Shown here piece by piece: positions 21,201 to 31,419 of a stretch of DNA of 64,000 nucleotides (the first letter of the stretch is position 1; the number at the start of each line of letters is the position of its first letter). The DNA is taken from NCBI GenBank assembly GCA_035079385.1, contig JAVHKY010000046.1, positions 2,480,001 through 2,544,000 of the forward strand. The letters run 5' to 3'. The position numbers and the translations under genes were made by a program. The DNA is from Aspidiotus rigidus (taxonomy: Eukaryota > Arthropoda > Insecta > Hemiptera > Diaspididae). The notes beneath the pieces were generated by a model. It did no database searches. It was not told the DNA's origin and was given only the letters and a program-made list of their open reading frames with translations.

Positions 21201-23256
21201 TATCACAATTTTACCAATTTGGAAAATCGCTTAGTCATTCAAATTTCATTTTGTTCTCAAAGAAATCGAGCTTCGCGAGAACGAAGATTGCTCGCGGTGA
21301 TTGACTGAGGCCCTGTGTATGATCGAAGCTGGTACCAATGTGAAAACTCACATTGTTTCATCAGGCGATGGAGAGCATGGTATACTAAGATGCTCGTCTT
21401 ACATTGTGAACTCGTAGTGATTAATTGGCCTTAGTGCCTCTAGCAATGAATGCGGGTAAGAGTGCGATCATTTTCTCGTAGCGCCAGCCGAGAGAGTGAG
21501 TTTTCAGGGAATTTTGTCTTCCGTTGTCAGCTCGCGCGGAGAGATTTGACAGGGCCCTCGATACCCCGGAGTCAAACGAATGCTCAAAAATTCTCGTGGT
21601 TTCTCACAAAGGCGCAAATGATGCTGTAAAGTTTTCTCTTTTGTAACAAACCACGAGTATTTCCGTGCATTCACCCGGCTATATCAAACGTGGGGCCTCA
21701 GTCGATCTTTTACCGCGAACATGTAATGGGAAACGAAGTCGCCGGTATCATTTTCTCTTTGGTAAGAAACAAGAGGAGCTTTTGCGGAAGCACCCACCTT
21801 GACATACTCGGGGCCTCAGTCGATCTATGTTGAATCCAGGGATTACTCGCCTGCCTCTGTAATACACGGGGTCTTGATTGTTCTCTTACCGCGAGCTCAT
21901 GACGAAAGTTGAACTTGACGGTATCATTCTCTCCTCCGGGTGAAACCCCAAGAAATTCCAGGTGTTCGTCTGCCTCAATCAAAGACTAAGCTGTAGGTGA
22001 TCGCTCATCACGAGCAAGACCGAATTTGCGGTATCCTCCCATTGCCTTAATCAATGAGTTTTTGCACTTTGGCCCGCTTCGTTCATAGGTGGGGCGCCAG
22101 TTGATTTCTCATCGCAAGCACGTGACAGAAAACCAAGTTTGCGTTCTTTGACTGAAACAACGAGAGTTTTCGCACTTTTTCCCGCTTTGATCATACGCAG
22201 AGTCCTAGTCAATCTCTCACTGGGAACCTTCAACGGAAGATGAATTTGTCGTCTCCCTTCAATCCCCAAATGAGAAGGATTTCCGCAATTTGCTCTTTCG
22301 GATCTGTCACCCGATGCTAGTCGATCTCTCACCCCGCGAGCACTCAACGGCAGACGAACTTGTCGACATTCCTTCCATCCCCTGAATCAACAATTTTACT
22401 GCAGAATGAATAAAATTTTTGATTTTTCATTTTGGACATCATCTAGGGCCATTTCAGTATTTTTCTCGGACTTGTCGCTAAAGTTTACTTCTGAATTGAA
22501 AAACAACTTTTGAATATTCACAAATGTTTCATCTTGGAGGAATTTTGATTCTCTTTGAGCTTATCAAGCCATTTTGGTGCTCCGAAGAATTTTTTCAATA
22601 TTTTTTTCGGACTCAGCGCGAAAGTCCACATGAAAATCGAATTACAATTCAATAGTTTAAACGATTTTCCAACTTGGGAAAATTTAGACCCTTTTTGGGC
22701 CCATTAACCCATTTTGGTGCTCCTTAGGATTTTGTTACTATTTTTTTCGTATTCCCCGTCCAAATTCACTTGAAAAAATAATAATTTTATTATTAAAATT
22801 TTCAAAATTCAGCTCAACACTGTAAATTAATTACTCGTACCTAATTATCAAGCCTTATTTTGGGAACCCTAGCGATTTGGTGAATTTTCAGCACATTTCG
22901 GTCCATAACTCGGCTCAGAAAAGTCGTAGAAACTTCGGATACGGCTCGAATTAAAGATAAAATTAAGATACAAAATTCGTACATTCAAACTATACGTCTA
23001 ACGTTTTGCGTTTTCGCACTACGACAGATTTAGCGCAAACTCCCATTTAAGTGGTAACATCTTTCTGGTCCACCCTGTATAGTATCCTAACACTTGAACA
23101 TGAAATCAATGTCAAGCTGGGATTTATTTATTTATTGTTGTCGCGAAATAGTATTCTAATAATGTGAAATTAATAAATTCTTAAAATTGTTTGGAATTTG
23201 TATGAATGAACATTTTGAGCACGGTACATTATAGAGGTATTGACACAAACGTATAT

Positions 23257-23382
23257 TATACTCCGTTCACGTTAAGGAAGGATAGAAATATGACCTCGAG
23301 AACGGAACGCTCCGTGTAATTTTAATCTACCGTTCGGTTCTCAAGGTTATATTTCTATCCTTCCTAATGTGAACAGAGTATA
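23257..23382. repeat. ~126-bp foldback near the left end of the 4.2-kb element
   Basis: Arms of about 50 nt beginning TATACTCCGTTCACGTTAAGG pair with TTCCTAATGTGAACAGAGTATA. A fragment related to the arm (CTTAACGTGAACAGA) recurs near 39575. Could be part of the hAT-like end or a separate insertion. Confidence 0.75.
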
Positions 23383-24408
23383 GACGTGTTTGTTATAGAC
23401 AAATTTCCTCTGACGTCATACAGATGACAAGAATACCCGTTCCGGTGTTTATGATCTGACAAGAGTACCCGTTCTGGTGTTTTTGATTTGGTTGCTCGCA
23501 TAAGAATACACGGGGAGCAAAGATCTAGGTATAAATATACAAAAACTACACGGTGAACTTGACGTTAAAATTAGTATTTTCAATTTAGATGGTTCCTAGA
23601 ACGTGTTCATGTACTTTTGGTTACTAAGAAATGGCTTATTTCCAAATAGTAACACTTCAATCTTTGCTTCCTGTGTTAATTCTTATGGGAGTCAAAAGTC
23701 TCCTAAGCCACCGTGGCAACACTGATTCTTAACTATGACGTAGGCAGGAAATCGGTCTATTGTCGCATGAGTTGTGTCAGTTGTTATAATCTACGCTGGG
23801 AGCGTTGCAAGGTATTACCATTGACTATACATACTTCGTAAGCAGACGTACAAACCTATTGTTAAAATTAATGTTGTCGCTTTTAGATAGTTTGCGTCAG
23901 AAAAACTAGATAGCGATAGTGTCTCCAAACCTTTGATTTGAAAAAATTTCTCTACAATCATCTTACTGAAAGCGCGTTTTGTTCACTTCATTTGTCACAA
24001 GCGTGGGTTATACCTGAATTGACCCCGTGCTCGTAAACGCTAGGACTAGGCATTAACTATATGTTACTTTGTAACCCAACTAGGAGAATTTTCCTTCAAT
24101 TATTTTTTTTTTTTGTCATCCATACATGAATACTCTTTCATTCAATTGATCAATTCTTTTTTTTTTTTCTTTGAAGATACAATTTAGTACCAAGACGTCC
24201 GCGCGAATTGTATACACGTCCACGAGAATTGTATACAGGTTAGAAATACTTTCTATAAAACAACTTGGACACTTTCTTACATTGTACTCAGCTGACTAAA
24301 ATCTGCTAGGTATTTCTCTTTCATAACCCGCTATTTGGTTGTAATGAGATTTAAATACGCGTCCAATACAATTTTCAGAATTACTATCCTCTTGACCTAC
24401 TTTGTAAT

Positions 24409-24560
24409 AGAGAAATATACTCAAAGAGAGTAACGAAACAATACAAGAACCGCACAATATTATAAAGAGACCGAGCGCTTTCGACTAAACAGTCATTCTC
24501 ACGGTATAGAAAGCGACTCTATGATGGATGACCGTAAAATTAAAAAACGTAAGATTGATT
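24409..24560 (-). mobile_element. Short retroposon-like element, copy 1
   Basis: 152 bp flanked by the 12-bp direct repeat CTACTTTGTAAT (24397-24408, 24561-24572). On the minus strand it starts AATCAAT, contains TTTTACGGTCATCCATCAT, then CGTGAGAATGACTGTTTAG and TCGAAAGCGC, and ends GAGTATATTTCTCT. Target duplications of variable length among copies (12, 13-14 and 8 bp) indicate retroposition rather than cut-and-paste. No tRNA-type A and B boxes, so not an ordinary SINE. The GACT/AGTC stem followed by GAAA resembles a decayed hammerhead core. Confidence 0.72.
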
Positions 24561-24840
24561 CTACTTTGTAATCTTGTACAAACTTTTAAAGGTAGTTAGT
24601 ATTTAAGAAGTTGGAGCTCTGACCAAGTTTAGGGCCATAGAAGACTTTAGACAGTGGCTGTAAGTAACCAAGATAATAATGGTGGATGTTACATTATTTC
24701 TTTCATTGGGATACAACCTAGACCTAATTTGGAGACTTGAAAAAATTTCAACTCACAAAATTCATATGAGCTACCCTAGTCCCTAGTAACTTTCCTCTGA
24801 ACAAAACTGTTGATATCAATATTAACCCTACTAGAAGTAG

Positions 24841-25020
24841 AATCAATGCGTTTTTTAATTTTACGGTCATCCATCATAGAAAATATACTCAAAGAGAGTA
24901 ACAAACAAATACAAGAACCGCACAATAATATAAACAAACCGAGCGCTTTCGACTAAACAGTCATTCTCACGGTATAGAGCGGTTCTTGTATTTGTTTGTT
25001 ACTCTCTTTGAGTATATTTC
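24841..25020 (+). mobile_element. Short retroposon-like element, copy 2, with inverted internal segment
   Basis: 180 bp flanked by CTACTAGAAGTAG (24828-24840, 25021-25033). Starts AATCAATGCG and ends TTTGAGTATATTTC like copy 1, but the segment after the leader is inverted, so arms GAAAATATACTCAAAGAGAG and its inverse fold back around the GACTAAACAGTC stem. Internal inversion of this kind is known from twin priming in LINEs and from Penelope-like insertions. Confidence 0.75.
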
Positions 25021-25409
25021 CTACTAGAAGTAGCTGATTACACTGGAGGAAATCAGTAAATGTCAAAAGACGTCTCAATGAATGTTTTTCTTATACTTGC
25101 TCTCAGTTCGGTTCCATTATAGAATAAAAATTGTGTTTTGTTGTTTCTTAGTTGTGAATTGGTGTGTGATTCTACACGGGCTTCGCAAAAATTGTAATAA
25201 TTCGTCCAATACTAGAGAACATGTCCTGTAAAATTATGGATGTAATCTCCTGTGTCAAATTGACATCAATTTTGAGTCAATATGGTTCATCGGGCAATAC
25301 TTGGACGGAGGAAAATTTTTGATTTTACAAGGCCACTCCTTCCCCCTTGGTTGAAGCTGACGACACTATGGAATATACTATTTTTATGCTACATTAGGAA
25401 TATGATACT

Positions 25410-25507
25410 GCCGGGATAAACCCGAATACCTCATCTACCTGGAGTACCAATTTTTCGATTTTCCAGATCGATGATTATGTAGATGAGGTATTCTGGTTTA
25501 TCACGGC
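25410..25507. repeat. 98-bp foldback
   Basis: Arms of about 33 nt (GCCGGGATAAACCCGAATAC and its diverged inverse) around a short centre. No target duplication recognised. Confidence 0.75.
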
Positions 25508-25831
25508 TGACTAGGCCTGTATTAGGTGTACTAGAATTCATGATCTTTGTTCATTTGGCTACGGCAGAGAATTTTTTATAAAGCAATGAGCTAAATTATG
25601 TTCACCTATATCATGGTCTGAATAGGAATTCAACTTCCTTACTATTTCAGTACACGACCTCACTATATTGCTAAGGCCCCGCCACGTAAGGTTTTGAAAT
25701 TTTGTAGTTTTTTACCATACCAAAATATCTTGGACCAACTAATTAAATTATGCGCACAATCTTGAAGTTTTCAGAGAATTGATGAAGTCCTTATTCACTT
25801 ACCTATTCTTAATTTAAAATTGACCCCATTA

Positions 25832-25945
25832 ACAATTAATCAGCAAATCTGACAGCATCTTGGCCGCATACTGTAGAATTGCCGCTTTTTGAAAAAACGC
25901 CGTTGTTTCTGCCACAAAACGCTGTCAGATCTGCTGTTCAATTGT
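25832..25945. repeat. 114-bp foldback
   Basis: Arms of about 25 nt (AATCAGCAAATCTGACAGC against GCTGTCAGATCTGCTG) around a GC-richer centre. The neighbouring 1 kb on both sides shows no gene. Confidence 0.65.
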
Positions 25946-27522
25946 CAGTAGAGAAGCTTTAAAGAACTAGTTTGAGAAATCGGTTTCAGGTGTATTATCA
26001 CGGAGGGAAAAGATTATAGCTACAGTGGCATTGACTAAACAATTGTCAGAATCAATCAGTTCACTTGTTTTGGTGACTTTGACCCCGTTTTAGGTCAGTT
26101 TTGACTAATTTCTTATTTCTTGGGGATTCTGACGGTGAAACCAACTGAAATAAATATGACCAACCAAAAGAAAGTTATATATACCAAATTGTGACAGGAA
26201 ATTTGTCTGAGAAAATTTGCGAGATACAATAATTTGGTGCAGGTTATTTATTGCTTCTTTGTTTAGTTTTTCAAAGACCTTCTGCCAACAATAGAAGACA
26301 GTAAATATGTGTTGTAGGTACAGAGTAATGTTACAAATTTCACTCTTATACTAGATTCCTATAGTTATCAAGAAATGTACAGTACGTAAGTATAATTTTT
26401 GGAACTCAGTTTTTGAAAGAGATGATTGAAAAGATAAATTTCTTAAATAAAACAATTTTTTATTTGTACAAGGATTTGTTGTTCCTTTTAAGAAAAGAAT
26501 GTAGGTTTTACCCGCACATGCACATGTATTTTAATTTCCACGTCAAAACTCGATAAATTTCTTTTTCTGATCTAAACGTCATGTCAAAAATTTGTCACAT
26601 GAAAAATTTCCAATTTCTTTAATTTACTTATTTTTTTCTTTATTTTTACGAGCATTTAACCTGCAGCGGCTATTTGCTTGGTGATCACATGGTGGTGGTT
26701 TTGGAACGCATAGCCTACACAAGTTTTTTTCTTATGACTTACAGTAGCTTTATATTTCATTGTACTCGTAAACGCATTCATCAGAAGGAAAAAAGAAATA
26801 CATAGTAGACCTTGAACGGTCTGTCTTCTCTTTTTTTTTCTTCTATCCTTTTGATCCTCTTTTTTTTCTCTCCGTTACGGTAATATTCAAGTTTTTGGCT
26901 ACCTGTTCCCGCGTTTTCACTTCTCTTTTCTCCACTTCCTCCCTGGTAAAGTTTCTCAGAAGAGCGCTCCCAAGTATTAGTTTCCAAAACTAAAAACATT
27001 GTGAAGCGCGGCGATGCGGTAGTTTCCAACAAAACGACAACTCATAACAAAAGGTTTGTACGGCTGCTTACAAAGTATGTATAGTCAATGGTATTACCAA
27101 GCAGGAAAACTACATGAATACTATGTAATATAAATTCATCAATTTTTAAAAATTTGTAGAGGAATCAGGTATTAACCTAAAAATCTGAAACTGGGTACAA
27201 ATAGACAACTCACTATGCTCTACTTATTAAAAAAAAAATTATCTTCTTAGGTGAATTTCTTCATCTTTTACAACCCTCAAAAATTTTGTCAATATTATGG
27301 TACCTTGGGTAAGGAAGGTTCCGACACAGGTGGGGTGTGGAAGGTATTCAAACGATCGCAGCGAGCGTAGCGGAATTCCATATGAATTAACACAGTTTGT
27401 GCGACAGAAATTTTGCGCCGTGTCAATACCTCTAAAATGTACCGTGATTTTGAGTATCAGAGCAAAAAAAATAATGAATACCTGTAAATATGAAATCAAT
27501 ATCAAGGTACAATCTCTTATAA

Positions 27523-27915
27523 CACTAGGCAACAATTGAAAATTTTTTGAAAATTGCTGAAGTGAGTGAGTGAGATAGGTTGTATCTAGAAGTATTTTTT
27601 GCGCTGATTTCAGAACCGTTTTCCGTTTTTTTATAGGAGGTCGCGTTTTCTTGTTATCACTTTGTTTAGTTGACGCGCATCGTGGCGAGACAAAGCGTTC
27701 TTTACTGAGCTTCGATCAACGATAGCAGTATCAACGCTCGATAAAGAACGCTTCGGCTCGCGACGATGCGCGACAACTAAACAAAGTGATTACAAGAAAA
27801 CGCGACCTCCTATCAAAAAACGGAAAACGGTTCTGAAATCAGCGCAAAAAATACTTCTAGATACAACCTATCTCACTTCAGCAATTTCCAAAAAATTTTC
27901 AATTGTCGCCTAGTG
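27523..27915. mobile_element. 393-bp foldback MITE with CACTA ends and TAA duplication
   Basis: Begins CACTAGGCAAC and ends CGCCTAGTG, flanked by TAA on both sides (27520-27522, 27916-27918). Inverted similarity extends about 180 nt into each side, including an inverted ACTTTGTTTAGTTG segment. CACTA termini with a 3-bp duplication point to the CACTA (EnSpm) superfamily; a Harbinger/Tourist element with a TAA site is the alternative. No coding capacity. Confidence 0.8.
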
Positions 27916-28085
27916 TAATAAAAGAACTCAACTTTGTTTACAGTGGTCTGCGGTGGTCGACACAAGATCAGCGCTCATTGGGTCATATGAAAGACGGCTA
28001 TTCCATAATGGACCAAATTTTTTTAAACCGCATCTTAATGGTCTTATCACAGTTTTACCTTTTGTGTTCAAAACAAAAATCATCT

Positions 28086-28268
28086 CCATAAGAAATACAC
28101 AGGACGTTTCGATCATTTGCCAATATTTGAAAACAAGAAATAAATAAAGAATTACAGATACATTTATGAATACTTCAGAACTTCCAGATTCTAAATATGA
28201 ACGTTTTATCTCTTATTTTCTTCTCACATTTAATCAAGAATCGAAACGTTCCCATGCATTTCTTATGG
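28086..28268. repeat. ~183-bp foldback (CCATAAGAAAT family)
   Basis: Left arm CCATAAGAAATACACAGGAC, right arm the inverse of TTCCCATGCATTTCTTATGG. Related to 29620-29813. The surrounding 27,919-30,211 holds no recognisable gene. Confidence 0.65.
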
Positions 28269-29619
28269 GAATCGATAGTTTGTTTTGAACAAAATAATAC
28301 AGTAAACTGTGGTTAGTGGTGCTTCACAAATACGGGTGGGGTTGTTCATGTTTTCAGAACGTGCCGACGCCACGCCGACACGGATAATATTATGGTCTGT
28401 CGGCATTTTGGGAATATTCGTTGACGTATGGGAGACCTGTCATTCGATCACCGACCCACACCCCAAAACGCTTGGAGGTAGCATTCTTTCTTCATGTTTG
28501 AATGTTGATCGTGTGATTAGTGATTACTGATTCTACATAAGTTGAGCTGAGTACAAGAGCAAGTGTTTTGAAATTCGTTGTAATTTAAATTTGATTGAGA
28601 ATTCCAGTCCTGTATTCTGGACATAAGATGTAACTTCAGCATCTGAATCAGGTAAGTTCGCCTCCAATGTAAACACCGTGATTGTAATTATAATAACTTG
28701 TAATTATAATAACGTTTCTTCATTGTTCGTTCAAGAACTTTCATTATTGTTATGATAGCATTTGTTGATTGTTCAAAAAACTTCTGAAATATCACATTGG
28801 TTCAAGTTTTATTATGAAACTTCTGAATTAACACTTTTTTCCTTGGTCTGTAATCGCGAGAAGAAATCAAGCTAGCCTACAAAGTTTGTTTCAAATAGGA
28901 GTATCAATGCCTTAGAAAATCAGCAGAATTAGGTACATCGCTGGCTGATTGCACGCGTTCCAAAGTTTTGGAAAATGACAAATTGGCCACCGTACTTTTT
29001 CACAAATATTATTGTTCAGAGTTTTGGTAAGACATTGTAAGCCTACGTAAAATATTAGTAGGCTATGTTGTTTTAGAACGTTTGTTCGATTATGAAATGA
29101 TGTTTGATAACTAAATGTGATGAAGGTTTGTTAAATGAATGATGTGAATTCATGAAACAGAAAATAACTTTTTTTTTAGTATCAGATCTTATACTCGTGT
29201 TACAAGAGCCGATTTGCGGTTATGTCCTAATTGGATGTATTCACTTTCATGAAGTGTTTTGAAAAACGTAGATTGTTATCCTAAATCTGACTATACATCA
29301 AATATTTGTGGAAAATGTTTCTCGGAATTTATATGTATACTTTGTATTTACTGTTACATATCAGGAATTTTCCAAGGAAATTAGATTGTAACGTATTTTT
29401 ATCTTGATCCTTGATTCTGTAGATATAGGAACGTCAATTCTATACTTTGTATGGCATCAGATGAGATATTCACACTTCACCCGCTCATGTGATTATAAGA
29501 CGTCTTTAGATCTTTACTTATTCCCTGGTGTACCTATATAATTATATCGATTCAAACGTGACGTCTAATCTGTGAAATCACTTGTTCACGTGAATATTGT
29601 TGCCAACGGCATATCAATT

Positions 29620-29813
29620 CCCATAAGAATTCTACAGGAACGCTTTGATCATTCATCAGTACTTTAAAACAGACAGAAAGTTAAGGGATGATGAAAGCTT
29701 TGAATTCACAATCTTGAAAGTTTCCTGTATATGAGAATGCATTTGTTATTCCAAAGTTCATTCTTATTTTTGAGTGTGAACAAATGATCAAAATGTTCCC
29801 ATGTTAATCATAG
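29620..29813. repeat. ~194-bp foldback, same family as 28086
   Basis: Left arm CCCATAAGAATTCTACAGG followed by AACGCTTTGATCATT; right arm AATGATCAAAATGTTCCCATG. More decayed than the copy at 28086. Confidence 0.55.
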
Positions 29814-30211
29814 ATTTGATCACCTGACATTATTGTGACGTCAGAGTAAATCAGTCTGAATCTTGAGCATAAATTTTTTGAATGTTGTCCTTCTAAGAAT
29901 TGTTGAAAATTCCCCTACCCTGTAAGTGTAAATATTTTTTCAGGAAAGCAAATATTTGACAAGAATTGTTTCATTTTCTTTTCTTAATTTTTCCTTGAAG
30001 AGAGTAAAACGTTGAAATCTCAGTATCTCAGTATATTCATAAGAATTTTTACAGAAGAAAGTTTGACAACTTCTGTCTTCTAAAAAAAGCTTGGCTTTTC
30101 TTGAGGGATTTAGTCATAAAAAAACTGTAATCTGCTTATTTTTAAAAAACGAACGCCGAATTGTTACGTCATATTTTCCTTTGCAAAAAAGGTAGATAAT
30201 TTAATGCAAGA

Positions 30212-30780
30212 ATGATTGATTTTAGTAAACAATATTTAGTGAAGAATGAAAAGCAAGAATTATATTTTGCATTGCCTGTTCCAGGCAATGGAAACTGCCT
30301 TTTTCATTCAATTTTGTATTTTACTAAGCAAAATTATATCAGCATTAGAAAGAAGTGCATTGACTGTATTGAAAAAGAGAAAGATCTTTTTACAAATGAT
30401 GTAATTGAGGGAAATGTTGAGAAGTATGTCGAAATTAGGCACTTTTGCTGATCATATATAGGGATTATTGCTGTTAGTTGGATATACAATTTGAACATTT
30501 TTGTGTCAACAAAGCTTTCACAAACATAAGAAAAATCGATTACAAGTTAAGTGAAAAGGGGAGTTACTCTATTGATTTAATGCATTATCAAAATGTTCAC
30601 TATTGGCCTCTTATTAGAAAAGCTGAACAGCTGAAATTGAGAAGCAATGTAGAGCTGTACTCGAATGAAAAAGGAAAAACAAATCAGGAAAAGTTGCAAA
30701 AAGTAATTTCTGGAAAGAAAGAAATCCTGATAGATCGAGAGGATCATCAAAAGAATAAACAAACTAGGGAAACCTCAAAA
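30212..30780 (+). pseudogene. Relic of an OTU-like cysteine protease domain
   Basis: The first frame (30212-30451) reads FALPVPGNGNCLFHSILYF, the OTU catalytic Cys box (usually G-D-G-N-C-L-F; the Asp is Asn here). A second frame (from 30478) reads YSIDLMHYQNVHYWPLI, the OTU C-terminal His box, then a Lys/Glu-rich tail. A stop and frameshift separate them. OTU domains deubiquitinate proteins and are also carried by several transposon groups. The frame runs into the terminal module at 30807, so I read this as cargo of a decayed mobile element. Confidence 0.65.
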
Positions 30781-30806
30781 TGCAACCAAAGTAGAACCCA
30801 TTTTAA

Positions 30807-31229
30807 CAGGGAACCTGTTTTATGGGGGGCTATTTGAGAAATCTGCCGTGCGCCGTGCGCCGTCCAGCGAAAAACTTGGAAAAATTTCGACTCTCGAGCT
30901 ATATAATTATGATAGGAGAGGGACTTGGAAAAAATTCGACTCTCGAGCCATATATGATAGGAGAGGGACTTGGAAAACTTTTGACTCTCGAGCTATATAT
31001 GATAGGGGACAAATTTTCCCAAGTCTCCCTCCTATCATAAATAGCTCGAGATTTGAGAAAAACTTGGACTTTCAAACTACATTATACTAGGCTTATTTTA
31101 CGTCTAGGCCTTCTTTATACTAGCTTTATCTAGGTCTAGGCTTCCTTGAATTTTCAATATCAAATCTTATTTGACTCATAAAACAGGTTCCCTGCGTTCC
31201 TCGTTTAACTTCGTTAAGGAAGCCGTCGT
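30807..31229. mobile_element. Terminal module, copy B, with TTAA-type target duplication
   Basis: Starts CAGGGAACCTGTTTTATGG and ends with inverted CATAAAACAGGTTCCCTG, a TTTAAC/GTTAA hairpin and GCCGTCGT. It splits a local repeat: the intact relative at about 31282-31325 reads ACTCATTTTAAAATAGGG, while here CCATTTTAA and TTTTAAAATAGGG flank the module. This fits a TTTTAA (or TTAA) duplication. Inside are three ~45-50-bp repeats (ACTTGGAAAA ... ACTCTCGAG ... GATAGGAGAGGG) plus an inverted one, at about 30887-31050. Its class is unknown. Confidence 0.68.
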
Positions 31230-31235
31230 TTTTAA

Positions 31236-31370
31236 AATAGGGTTTGGTTAAATTTTAGCAATATGTGTTTTTTTATTAGAAATGCGACCAAAGTAGAACT
31301 CATTTTAAAATAGGGTTTGGTTAAAGTTTAGTAATATATTTCCTGCCGCAGTTACCGTTTCTGTTATTTT
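31236..31370. repeat. ~65-bp tandem duplication around module B
   Basis: AAAATAGGGTTTGGTTAAA followed by TTTAG(C/T)AATAT occurs at about 31234 and again at about 31306; the flank ACCAAAGTAGAAC occurs at 30785 and 31287. The second copy serves as the empty site for module B. Confidence 0.7.
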
Positions 31371-31419
31371 CTGTGTTATGGTTTGTGGTTTGTTTGTTCT
31401 CTCTCTCCTTTCTCATTCT

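Larger units (their letters stand above)
20192..23077. mobile_element. 2.9-kb foldback element with ~215-bp inverted ends
   Basis: Ends CAGGGTGGACCAGAAAGATG and its inverse, flanked by TATA on both sides (TA or TATA duplication, as for Tc1/mariner-like and some other families). The inverted ends are similar over about 215 bp. Inside them, tandem units are themselves inverted between the two halves (20440-21200 against 22430-22790), so the element can fold on itself for over 500 bp. The middle (about 21240-22400) holds a second, diverged ~110-bp repeat. No transposase is visible. Confidence 0.8.
23811..27098. mobile_element. Possible nested TIR element inside the 4.2-kb element
   Basis: The 46 bp from 23811 (GGTATTACCATTGACTATAC...) recur inverted at 27053-27098 with three mismatches. 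The distances to the outer ends differ (591 and 348 bp), as for an insertion. No clear target duplication or transposase, so an inverted duplication is an alternative. Confidence 0.55.
23220..27446. mobile_element. 4.2-kb hAT-like element with exact 8-bp target duplication
   Basis: Left end CACGGTACATTATAGAGGT and right end its inverse (27 bp, one mismatch), flanked by ATTTTGAG at 23212-23219 and 27447-27454. The termini match those of the 462-bp element at 19712. No transposase is recognisable, so it is non-autonomous. Its bulk is later or captured material, including an inverted-repeat pair at 23811/27098, retroposon-like insertions at 24409 and 24841, and several foldbacks. Confidence 0.85.

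Noticed and set aside
24409..25020. SINE derived from tRNA or 5S RNA
   Set aside because: No credible A and B box pair or 5S similarity despite retroposon-like duplications.
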